Positions 24,201 through 43,400 of a DNA stretch of 64,000 nucleotides are shown piece after piece. The stretch's first letter is position 1, and every line of letters begins with the position of its first letter. The notes under the pieces were generated by a model. The model ran no database searches. It was not told the origin of the DNA and was given only the letters and a program-made list of their open reading frames with translations. Location: assembly GCA_963969365.1 (NCBI GenBank), contig OZ017758.1, positions 992,001-1,056,000 of the forward strand, given 5' to 3'. Made by a program: the position numbers and the translations under genes. The stretch comes from Asterochloris sp. CNOR1. Lineage: Eukaryota; Chlorophyta; Trebouxiophyceae; Trebouxiales; Trebouxiaceae.

Positions 24201-25541
24201 GGACTGCCTTGCTATGGCTCTGCAGTCAACATGGCCCACACGTCAAGAGTGCAATTTAGATGCTAAGGCAGCGTCACAGCTGTGCGCGGGCAGACACCCG
24301 CAACAGCAGCCCTCTTCACAAGGAGCAGGGCTATACAGGTTGCGCTGGCATCTGACAAACTGAGGTTTGTCGGGGAGAGCAATGCTTGACTACCTGGTGC
24401 TCCTGAGCTGTTGCTAGCCGCAGGGCAGGAAGTGCATGAAGGTAGGGCTGGTCCAGCAGAATCACCAGCGCCTTAGGCTTGTCTTGGGTGGCAGCAAGCT
24501 CTGCTGCGTAGACGGCCAAGCGCTGGGCTGCCGCCGCCACAGGCAGCGGCTTGCAGCCAAACACAAAGTAGGCTGGCAGGCGGGACAGGGGGCTGAGGGA
24601 TGCTCTGCCGTAGTGTATCTGCAGGCAGCTGGCAGGCATGGAGGGACAGCCCTGCTGCAGCTGTGGGTGACTGAATGCCGCTGGCGGTGTGCAGGCACGG
24701 GGCTGGGTGCATACAGCTGCCCCAGGGAGCAGCCTGGATCAGCAATCGTTGCAAGGCAGGCCAGCGGTGTGCCTGATGCCTGGGCACTGCAGAGCCCTGC
24801 AGGGGTCTCCTGGACCCCAGGTGAATGACCCAGAGCTGCTCCCACATATCAGCATGATGCAGCTCACCACACACTGTGCATCTGCATGCTGTGCCGCCAC
24901 CTCGTCCACGCCGAGGGGATGGTAGGATGTGTCTGCCATCACCATGACCTGCAGCAGGAAGCAGCTTGTTCTGCTACACACCTGAGACATGCACTTGGCT
25001 CCAGCAGCAGCCTACATGCCATGCTTTAAGGCTGTTCATGCGCATCTGAAGCTCTTCGGACTGCAGCCGCAGGGCGGGCTGTCGGCTGGAGGTGCAGCAA
25101 TTGGCTGCTCTATGTGCTTTCACATGGTGTGCACGTACCTGAGCTGTGTGCCCAGACGCAGCCAGCTCCTGCTGCAGGGCTCCGGCGACCTCACTGGCAT
25201 CAATGAGAAGCTCATCAGGGAATTGCAGCGCCACCCGCACATAGCCTTGGCTGAGGATGAACGCTGCTGTGGCCGGGAGGTCCCAGAAGCAGCGCCAAGT
25301 GCTGTCTTGTCTGCAGATGCACATCTGGGAGTCACAAAGACCAGCAACAGAGCAGCAGACTATAGGAGACTTGCCTGTTGACAAGATGAGACATGCTGCC
25401 CAGTCAGGGAATGTGCAATTGTGCGCAAGCTGCAAGTCAGCCTGTTGTGACATACGCATGAAATCTAACTTCGATCTAAAATAAAGATATTGCTGTCCAC
25501 AACCTTTGAGGGCTGCTGCTGTGATGGACGGGACTGACCAT
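21266..25541 (-). CDS. DPH2: Diphthamide biosynthesis protein 2, lacking the usual cluster cysteines
   Basis: Ten exons join in phase to about 640 residues: 25504-25541, 25139-25310, 24868-24948, 24394-24618, 23582-24219, 23286-23410, 22741-22889, 22137-22286, 21730-21889 and 21266-21450. Family signatures: YVRVALQFPDELLIDASEV, DTSYHPLGVDEVAAQHADA, IHYGRASLSPLSRLPAYFVF, KRYYLVEKAKNASIIG, GKPSPVKLANFPEIE, DSKEYYAPIITPFEAHLAF, EWTGEYHLDF and the tail YLIARRTYKGLE. DPH2 partners DPH1 in the first step of diphthamide formation on elongation factor 2 in the cytosol. In family members I recall, cysteines lie in SCCVDE, RACLSP and ACPE; here these read HPLGVDE, RASLSP and ADPQG. Exon 23582-24219 adds a low-complexity insert of about 130 residues, making the protein longer than the usual roughly 500. 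Introns after 23582 and after 22741 begin with GC (CAG|GCAAGG, GAG|GCAAGC). The ATG at 25541 is chosen on phase; 25564 does not fit. Confidence 0.92.
21630..22060 (-). repeat. Copies of both edges of DPH2 exon 21730-21889 in the flanking introns
   Basis: The exon's 5' edge on the plus strand, 'agcgttgtcctgcagcagca' (21881), recurs as 'agcattgccctgcagcagta' at 22013. Its 3' edge, 'ggcatggcgatgctcaccatgcagc' region at 21715-21740, recurs as 'catggccaggctcgccatgc' at about 21633. Each copy is diverged and includes the splice-site neighbourhood. Confidence 0.7.
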
Positions 25542-26063
25542 TTGAGCTGCTCGATGGTGAACATGCTGCTGCTCCTTGACCTCCTTGAATATCACACAAT
25601 TATGCTTCAGACATGCCAGATGATGCATGGCAGCAGCAGCTTAGAGGAAGAAGGCTGTTTGCAAGACGTAGCATGACATGGGAGAAGGCTGGTGCAGCTT
25701 TAGGCAGCAGCCAGGGCAGTGCGCACATTCTTCAGCAGCACAGGCAGCAGTCAAACTCAGTCAGCTATGCAAAGCATTCTCCAGCACCACAACGCAGCTG
25801 CCAGCCTGAGCTGGCCATGGAGGCTGCAATAACGTGTGTTGCATCAATTATCACAGCCTATGACCAGTGGAACCGTCTGCACGCGTTGCATGTGTGGGGC
25901 TGCAAAGCAGGTTGGGCAAGTCTGAGACTGAGATGTTACACAGCCCAGTGCAGGACTCCACGAATAGCAGCTTCAAAAGACTGTCCACCACCATGTGGAG
26001 TGTGTCATGCGCCTGAAACAAAGGCATTCACATAGACAGCAGAAAGGGACGATCGGAGAGGAG
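25542..26063. other. Gap between DPH2 start and phototropin 3' end
   Basis: About 520 bases lie between two same-strand genes and should hold the phototropin 3' end and the DPH2 promoter. A plus-strand open frame of 140 codons starts with ATG at 25613, but its composition (CQ/S/A-rich, no recognisable domain) matches many chance frames here, so I do not call it a gene. Confidence 0.4.
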
Positions 26064-35316
<9,253 letters not shown>

Positions 35317-36208
35317 ATGAAGAGTCAGGCCTTCCTGCTGGCACTGTTTGCACTGTGCTTTGGACCTGCATAGCTCAGGCACCAGGCAGCATAGTGAGGG
35401 TGGTGTATACAAGAAGGGTACTGCGAGCAGCAGCAAGACTGGAGTGCCAGCTGGCTGACAAGACTTCTGCCCTGTTGCAAGAAAGCTCCTCTGCCCGCAA
35501 ACTGCTGCAGACTGGAGGTGAGGGGAACCTCATGGACTGTTCTGCCACTGTGCAGATATGCTCTCACTCACTGCCAACAGCTCTACTGGATCTGTGCAGC
35601 TTCATACGCGACAGGGTTGTCTTCCTTCACCGGCGCATGCCCCCAAGACACCTTTGGAAAGCTCACCCCTGACAATCAGAATTTCTTGAACACTGCAGCA
35701 CAAGAAGCAGGATCTTCTGCCTCCAACACAGGCGATTTCCTTGAGAGCTCTTCCAGATCCTATCCAACAAGCATTCCACTTCAAAGGTCCTTGTGAGTGG
35801 CCTCATTGCAACGGAGCCTGTCTGCCTGTTTGAGCACTGCAAGCTTTGACACCACATCACATGCAGGTCTTGCAGCCTGCCTGCGCTGGGACTGGCAGCC
35901 TCTCAGGCGGCCCAAACAATGGTGGCATGGTTCAGTACCAGACAAGCTGGAAGGCAAGCTCTTCGTCTCTCATGACTTTCTTCAAACAGTCATGCCGCAA
36001 TGCTGTGCCAACCTTTACTGGCAATGGCATCGGAGTGGCCATTGCAGCATGCACCTTGGCTGCATGTGGGCTTCAAGCTTGTGTGACTGGAGTGCAGGGA
36101 AGCAATTTTCAGGCCTTGGCCTTTGCCAGTGGGCAGTATGATGTTTGCAATGCAACCAACTACATTGTCACAGACTGGCCTGGCAGCTGCATGCTGAATT
36201 ATGCTTAG
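35317..36208 (+). CDS. Small secreted cysteine-rich protein of unknown function
   Basis: Three exons, 35317-35354, 35556-35792 and 35899-36208, join in phase to 194 residues. The protein starts with a clear signal peptide (MKSQAFLLALFALYALT). The mature part has about nine cysteines spread through it (THCQQLYWICAASYATG, GACPQDTF, QSCRNAVP, IAACTLAACGLQACV, YDVCNATNY, GSCMLNYA) and one NAT glycosylation sequon, as expected of a disulfide-stabilised extracellular or cell-wall protein. I do not recognise the family. An overlapping frame with ESSSARKLLQT at about 35480-35515 looks like the RKLLQ motif of algal secreted proteins, but using it breaks codon phase and would need a 38-base intron, so I left it out. 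The first donor (ACT|GTGCTT) is weak, which is the main doubt. Confidence 0.6.
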
Positions 36209-36406
36209 TCTCTGCATTGCTGTTGGCAACAGACATCCAGCACAAGACGGCTCACGTTTGGGCAAGTCTTCTTTCCCTTGTTTGTTGCATTCAAAGAGGG
36301 CTCCGGCCTTCATGATCAGCAGACAACAAGATGCCGCACAGCATTCAATTGTCACAGCATTCAGGGAGGGTGTGTTCTGTCGCAATGTTGTGCACTGTCT
36401 GGCAAG

Positions 36407-39400
36407 TCAGTAGGGTGCTGCTCTTCTGCCGCCATAAGGGCCGCCCCCGCGTCCTCGCCTGTCTGCTCCATAGCCGCCACTTGGTGCACCGCCAGAGCCT
36501 TGTACCATAAAGCCCATCTGCAGACAACAGAAAGCTTCTTCAAACATCACGAAACAGGTATACGAGTACCAGGAGGCAGCAGGGTAGGAGCAGCATGCGC
36601 AACAGACCCTCATGTGCCACAGTCACAGCAACCAGCAATAGAAACAAGAGGCACCAGCACTGCAATGCTGCAGGAGCTGACAAGCGGCAATGCCACAGCA
36701 GCTCACCTGACCAGTGGGCAGCATCATCGGCACCATTTGCATGGGCTGCGCGGGGTAGCCGCTGGCACCATAGCCTGGGGAGGCATTGTAGCCACCCGCA
36801 GCCCCACTGCCATAGCTGTTGTAGCCATAGCCTCCAGCAGCTTGGCCATAGCCCCCGCCACCAGCGCCATACTGCTGGCCATAGGCCCCCTGGCCATACC
36901 CCTGCCCATAGGCAGGTGAGTTGTAGCCGCCGGGGCTAGAGTACCCCCCTCTGCTGCCCCTGCCTGCCCCATAGCCCTGGCTGTAAGCCCCGCCACGGCC
37001 ACCCTGCTGGGTTTGCGTCTGGATCTGGGGGCGCGCCATTTTGATCTGCAGCCACGGGGCGGCAGCACGCTGTCAGAGCAGGCACTTAAGACTGCCATAG
37101 AAGTAGGCAGCCCAGCCAACTCATCCCTCTCAGGTGCTCCAGCTTGCTGCACGAGAGCCATGCTGCAGGAGGTCTGCAGGCACTGCCTTGCAGCTGGTGG
37201 CTCAGAAGCACAAGGTAGCAGGCGGAGGGAGCATGGCATGGTGGGCCGGTGGAGAGACCTGCATTCGAGGCAGTGGCTGCAGGCTTGAGCAATGCTGCCC
37301 GCTGGCAGGCAGCCTCTCGCAGCCTGGAGGGCAGCAGGCTTCAGCAGCGGCCAGAGGGACCCACAGCACTGACAGGAAACCCTGCAAAAAGGCCCTGAAG
37401 CGATGGCTTCATGCAGCCTGGACGGCTGCACACCTGCAATACATTCTCCGTGCCCTCCGGGAACTTGAGGATCAGGGGGTCTTGTGCCCGCTCGGCAGCC
37501 TCCACCAGTGTGACAGCTGCCTGGCGCTCCTCAAAGTGCACAAATCCATAGTCTGCGTGAGTCCGGTCTGCCTTCTTGGTGGGGACTACCACCTTGACAA
37601 TCTGCAGGCAGGCAGTGTGAGGCTTTGTAACTAGCATTAGATGGTAGCTCATGCTCTGCCCGCAGGGCTGGCTTTACTGGACAGGCACAGCTTACCAGCG
37701 TCCATATGCCCTGCCCCAGAGTTGCACAGACAAAGTCAGCATATCAGAAAGGCTGCAGGCAAGGCCAAGGACCCGCCCACGTCAGCTTGAAGTGCAGCCC
37801 CACAAGACAGGCTCTTCCTTCTGGGCTGCACCCGGCTCCTCTTCAGCCGCAGAGGGCAGCAGTGTGCAGCCAGGGCAAGGCAGGTTGATGTTGCCCACCT
37901 TGCCCATCTCCAGCTTTTCAAAGTAGGTGCGCAGAGAGTCCTCGCTGGTGTGCTCCGGCAGGTTGCCCACGTACACCGACTTCACCTGGTCTTGGTTCAT
38001 CTCGCTTTGCTTGGGCTCTGCATATGAGATCGTCAGTGGCCGCTCCCCCAGGCTGCATGGGCATGGCCAAGACTTAGCCAAGCAGCACAGAGGATGCCCG
38101 TGTGCGAGCGCATGCTGCAGGTGCAGGCAGCTGCTGCAGATTGTTGGCGCCTCCTGCCCCACGCTGCATGGAGGCTGCCAGAATTGCAGGCCAAAAAGGC
38201 TGAACGCCCTGGCAGGTGCCAGTTGGAGCGTGACAGGAGCCCATGACAGACAGCAGAGTTGTTCGAACAGCAGGCAAGAGAATAGTCCACCTGAAGTCGG
38301 GCGCACTGAGTGCATTCTTGGCTGCCGCAGCGGCAGCATGGTTGTAGAACTCCGCAAAGCAGAAGCCCCGGCTGAGGCCTGGGTTCTCCTTTGACATGAC
38401 CATCTCCACCTTAGTCAGCCCTGCAGCAGGGTTGAGCGAGGCAGGGGCATTGAGCCTGCCAGCCAGTGCCGGACTACATGGGAAGTGTCGACAGCAGCAG
38501 GCGCTGGGGTGTGAGTGCATGAGACGCTGCGATGCGGCCGAGGCTACCTTTGACATGCTCGTTCAGTTTGCCCTCCAGAGCTGACTGCGACATGTCCTTG
38601 GGAATGTTGCCGATATAGAGCTTGTGCTTGGACTGGGAGGGCTGGAATCGCAACTGTGGCGGCAGGCGGCGAGCGGAGGCTTAGCATCGAGCAGGCTGCT
38701 GCATTGGCTTGCCCAACGAGGCTGCAGTGCTGGTGGTGCTGCAGTGCAAGGTGCTTGGCAGCATGCAGCCCACCTTCATGCCAGGAAACTCTGCCATCTC
38801 TGACTGGTTCAGGTCATTGATGGCCTTCTGGCCAGACTCCCGAGTGGTGAACTTGACAAAGCCATACCTGCAGGTGCAGGCGCCAGCACTGAGCATGAGC
38901 AGTACTGCAGGTGTAGCATTGAGCAGATGTAGCAAGGACAGGTCCAGCATTGAGCAGGTTCAGCAAGGACAGGTGCAGCATTGACCAGGTGCATTGTGTA
39001 CTTGCAGCACTGGGAAGCTGAAGCTCTGTTCGGGCAGCGCCTGAGCCCACAAGGAAGTGCTTGAGATGTGCAGCTATGTGGTTGGCTGCTGCCTGCGCAG
39101 CTGACTGCAGCATGTGCCAACAGGCAGCACCGCCAAAACCCACCCGCGATTCTGGCCGCCGCTATTTGGCTCCCTCACCAAAGTGACCGAATGCACAGGG
39201 CCAACCTTCTCTGCAAAGGCCTTCAGCTGAACCTCGGTAGCCATCCTGGGGACACCACCCACAAACACCTGGCGGGCAGAGCTTGGCTTTCAGTGCACCG
39301 CTTGCAAGCGCTTGACTGGCAAAGCATGAGCTTCTACAAACCAAACAACGCCTGGCGGTGCCTAGCTTTGAGCAGAGCCCGCAGCTTGTTGGGCCATTGC

Positions 39401-39989
39401 TGGGCACTGAATGCTCTGTGAGTGCCCTGCGCAGAATGAAGGCAGATGATACTTCACAGCATGGCCACCAAGCCGCACCTCTGCACCGTGAGGTGGCTCC
39501 TGCATGAAGTCGGGCAGATCACCTGCTGGCCTGTAGAGCAGTTGCGAACCTTCAGACATGACTTAAGCATGCTGAATAACGGCTCCATGATCTCAGCAGC
39601 AAGCAGCTCACTCCTCCGCCACCTTCTCCTCAGCCCCCTTTGCCGCAGCTGGCGTCGGCTCAGCTGTCTCTGCCATGGTGGGCTCAGCCACCGCTGGCTC
39701 TGCCACCTGCAGGCATCATATGGCTTGCTGCATGTCAACCTGCTCTATTTAGCACATCACAGCAGTGCATTGAGGTCTGACTCACCTGCTCCTCAGCTGG
39801 AGCCACGATAGCTGCCTCAGCTGTAGCCTCCTCCCCCGTCTGTGCAGTGTCCCCAGCGGGCTCTGCCACATCAGTCACAACATCAGCCACAGCTGCATGC
39901 TCAGGAGCTGCAGCTGGCTCAGGAGCTGCTGGCTCCTCAGCTGGGGCATCTCCGCCCATGACAGCCTCTACCATGGGCTCGGCGTTCAT
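36407..39989 (-). CDS. hnRNP Q/R-like RNA-binding protein, three RRMs and Gly/Tyr-rich tail
   Basis: Eleven exons, fully in phase, give 525 residues: 39786-39989, 39612-39706, 39479-39530, 39144-39268, 38774-38867, 38548-38653, 38291-38420, 37899-38052, 37434-37601, 36707-37045 and 36407-36517. Residues 1 to about 105 are acidic and Ala/Glu/Pro-rich. Next comes DLPDFMQEPPHGAE, the lead-in typical of hnRNP Q/R. RRM1 has VFVGGVPRMATE and YGFVKF; RRM2 has LYIGNIPKDMSQ and GFCFAEF; RRM3 has VYVGNLPEHTSE and YGFVHF. The tail (about 150 residues) is rich in GGY, YGQG and RGG-like repeats and ends GGPYGGRRAAPY, suited to phase separation and RNA contact. Animal relatives (SYNCRIP, HNRNPR) act in splicing, mRNA transport and decay, and Arabidopsis LIF2 has a related layout. 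ATG 39989 is the first Met after an acceptor-like site, so a 5' non-coding exon is likely. Confidence 0.9.
38890..38995 (-). repeat. Minisatellite, about 32-base unit, 2.5-3 copies
   Basis: In an intron of the RRM gene, 'agcattgagcagatgtagca', 'agcattgagcaggttcagca' and 'agcattgaccaggtgcat' follow one another, joined by 'aggacaggtcc' and 'aggacaggtgc'. Confidence 0.9.
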
Positions 39990-40492
39990 GGGAGTCTGCA
40001 GAACATGCAGTACATTCTCAGCTTGGCTCACTGCTGGCAAGCATGGGCATGAACTGGCTGCAGCATAGGCTTCATGCCACCAGGCTTCCAGCTTTCACCC
40101 CTGTTTTCACATCTGCCATGGATCAAGAGAAGCTTTCCAGGACTGTGTACTGAGCCTTCAACCCGGCTTTGATATTAGTCTTCTCGATCCTTGTTCAGTG
40201 CTCCCAAATTCCCAGGCCTAGGGCTCAGCTGAGGTTAACTTCAATGTTGGCCAGCCATTTGCTGCACCTTCAGCGTCCCGCCCAGCTTCTCGCCACCTGG
40301 CAGACAAGGTCGCCAGACCCAGGCCCTAGTCAAACCAGACATTTTGCATACTCTGCCATCTCGGCCCCTGGAGACTGCAGGGCGGTGCGGGGCTGAGTTT
40401 GTGCATTGCCAACAGGTACAGCCGCGTTTGCAAGAATGAGCTTGACATGACATGCCACGCCATGCAGCAAGGTTGACTCCAGCTGATCTGGC
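39990..40492. promoter_or_regulatory. Head-to-head gap between RRM gene and RRSAR-motif gene
   Basis: About 500 bases separate two divergent starts. There is a CTGCAG acceptor-like site just before 39989, so part of this stretch may be a 5' leader intron of the RRM gene. Nothing else is recognisable. Confidence 0.4.
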
Positions 40493-43400
40493 ATGGCGAC
40501 GCCTCGCCAACAGCAGCATGACACAGGACAGGCAGTTGATCAGCCTCCAGGTCTGCAACTGCCTGGCTGGAGCTCAGCATTCAACATTTCCACACCAATC
40601 AAGCAGGCAGGCGGAGGCACGCCTCGCCAGACCAACTGGAGGCTGGGGGCGCCACAGGTGCATGGTTTCAGCAACACTAGAGAGCAATGTGAAGGCACTG
40701 CATCCTGTCTGGCATCATGCATAGTCTGTCGGCTCTGCTGCTCTGCCAGCATCTTCTCTCTGTCTTTGCAGAGGACTTCTCAAGGCCACTGCAAAGGCCA
40801 TGCCAGCAGCCTGACGCCTGTCATGGCATCAGCCAGGCGTGTCCAGCAGGGTGAGCTCCTTTCTCAGATGTGTTATGTGCCTCTGCACGATGACTCAATG
40901 ACCTTGCTTGAGCCGTGTGGTGTCACGCTGCAGTCTGACAATAGCTTGCAATCCCTGACTGGTGCAGGGTCGACGCCTGCTAAAACTTCGGGGGTGGTTG
41001 GGCAGCGTGTGCTGATGGGCAGCAAGGCGCCCGACCTGGTGGCGACCTCACTCAGCCGGCTGCCTAATGCCCTGAGTGCAGAGTACTGGATCAGCAAGGC
41101 TGCGCAGGAGGAGGATCAGGGGGACTGTGAGGTCCGCCACAGCAAGTGACCACCTTACCTGTGGGCCGCTGCCTGCCGCAAGCATTGGCTGCACCTGCCA
41201 GTGGCCTCATGAGACCAATTTTGTTTAAACTGTCATTCCACTGACTGCCTGCCTCAGATGATTGTCGGCACCAGGCAAGCCACCGCCCCACTATATGAGT
41301 ACCTGCGTGCAGGCTGCCGAGAAGACATTTCAGCAGGCTCTGAAGCGGGATGTCAGGCCAGCCACAGACTTGATGAGGGCACATCAGGCTTTCCAGCAGC
41401 GGCAGCCAGCACAGCAGGGTGCTGCAGGGAGCAGCCGCGCCCAAGGTGACCTGTCGAGCCCAGCATAGTGCCATTGCAAGGGATGGCATTTACATGATTA
41501 CTTTGCATAACTTGGCACCATGATGAAAGATCTGCACCCATTTCTCACAATACAGGGCCTGATGTTGAGGATGCTGCACCACCAGCAGCAGTGCCTGTCG
41601 ACGTGTTGTCGCCCAAAGGGATCCACCAACCCCGCGCGGCCCACTTGAGGAGCCCTCTCAGGGGCCCAGCATCACGCACAGGTGCAGCCCCTTATAGGCG
41701 TCCCTGCTGCCGTGGGCCACCCTGAAACATAGCTCATCTTGGAAGCCATGCAGCCGCAACTGACACCACCTGCTTCCCTGCAGGGTCTGTGGACCAGGAA
41801 AATATGCAGCCCAGGAGCCATGTCACCGGTCAAATTAGCAGCAGCGTTATCAAGGTGTCCTCTTTGCTGACGCACTGCTACTCGCTTGGTCTGGCAGAAC
41901 ACTGCTTGCTGGGGCGCCAGTCACACTGCAGCGCTGAGCATAGTGAGCGCTGAGGCAACACTGTGATGCTGTGCAGAGCCCTAAGTATAGCACAAAGACT
42001 GGCAGGTCACAGCAGCTGCAGCTGCAGAGTCAGCCCAGTCATGCTGCAGCCCTGCCTGATGCTCAGGCTGCAAGCCAGGATAGCGATCGTGCCAGGTGCA
42101 GCACAAAGCGCCAGGTGTCATTTGCATCCATGCTGGCAGCAGACCACCACCAGGACTCTCTGGCTGGCTCAACTGGAGATCAGACTGCAGAGTCAGGGTC
42201 GGCTGATGAAAGGGCAGCCAGCATGCAGCGGCAGGCACTTGCCAGCACCCGCCGCAGCTTCAGGCAGAGTGATGCTGGGTGCACCCCCATGCCCAGAAGG
42301 CGGTCAGAGGAACAGTGGCCTGCAGCAGATGGGGAGGCTGCAGCACCCACCAGGATGCCAGACTGTGAGGCGCTGGCACACAGGCTGAGGTCCCTGCTCT
42401 CAACTGAGGAGGTCACCCCACAGACCAGCGCCAGCTTCAAGAGGTGCACGGCTTTCTCTGCCGTGCCTTGCTCACCACTGGTATCCCTGCTGTGTGAGAC
42501 TTGATGGCCCCCTGTTCCTGGTGCAGGCCTGAGCCTGAGGACAAGGCACAGCCTGGTGACTTTGAGCCCTCAGCTGCTTACTCAGGTGCGTCTGGGCCCC
42601 ACACACTTCTTTGCTCATGACTTGTGATGGGGGCTGCCGTCTGATGGTGTTCATGCCATCTGATGGGCGATGCTGCTGGCTGCAGGCATGGAGGACCAGG
42701 GCGAGACTCCTCAGCAGTCATCTCTGGCAGCTGTAACGCCGCTCTGCTTTGGTCTGAGGCGCCTGGATCTGCAGTGCAGCAGCAGGGGAGCGGACGGGTC
42801 ACAGCATATTGGAGCTTTCAGCTTTGGTGCGGCCTCTCAAGCCTCGGCACTGAGTGGCGCAGAGTCAACGCCTGACATGCAGCCATCGATGGGCACCTTC
42901 ACAGGGCAGGAAGGAGGTGTGTGCCCTCCCCAGAGACAGCCACATAAGTGCTCAGCACTCTGGCAGACATGACTTTCACTGCAGGAGAGCCCGAGGCCGG
43001 TCTTGAGACACCTAGCTTAGATGGCCTCACCCCCTTGGCCATCCATCGTCTGAGCATGGGCACCGGCCAGTTGTTTGCATCTGGTGAGTCGTTGGTGCGG
43101 GCCACCATCTGCCTGCTTGACCACGCAACGGTGGTGCGAGGGTGCACCAGTGTTGAACATCGCCCGCCTGGTCGCTGGCCCCTTTTGAGACTGGCATCTC
43201 GGCTGGCTTGTGCTTCCAGGATTGTGAGGGCTGTGCCGGTACATCCCGCATCAGGGTCAAGCCAGTGGCAGCAGCCGCTGCACAGCATACTGGATGCATG
43301 TGACCTGCAGCAGTATGAGGCCACAGGCCCCCGCACCGTATTGCCGCAACAGGCTTAACATCAGAGTGCTCCCTGCCTCCGGTTGCTCCCTGCTCAGTTT

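Noticed and set aside
25613-26035. Plus-strand frame of 140 codons with ATG
   Set aside because: No domain, no splice context and an ordinary composition for chance frames in this window; kept only as a note.
35355-35515. Frame with the RKLLQ motif of algal secreted proteins
   Set aside because: Joining it to the next exon breaks codon phase and needs an intron of 38 bases; the signal-peptide model at 35317 fits without it.
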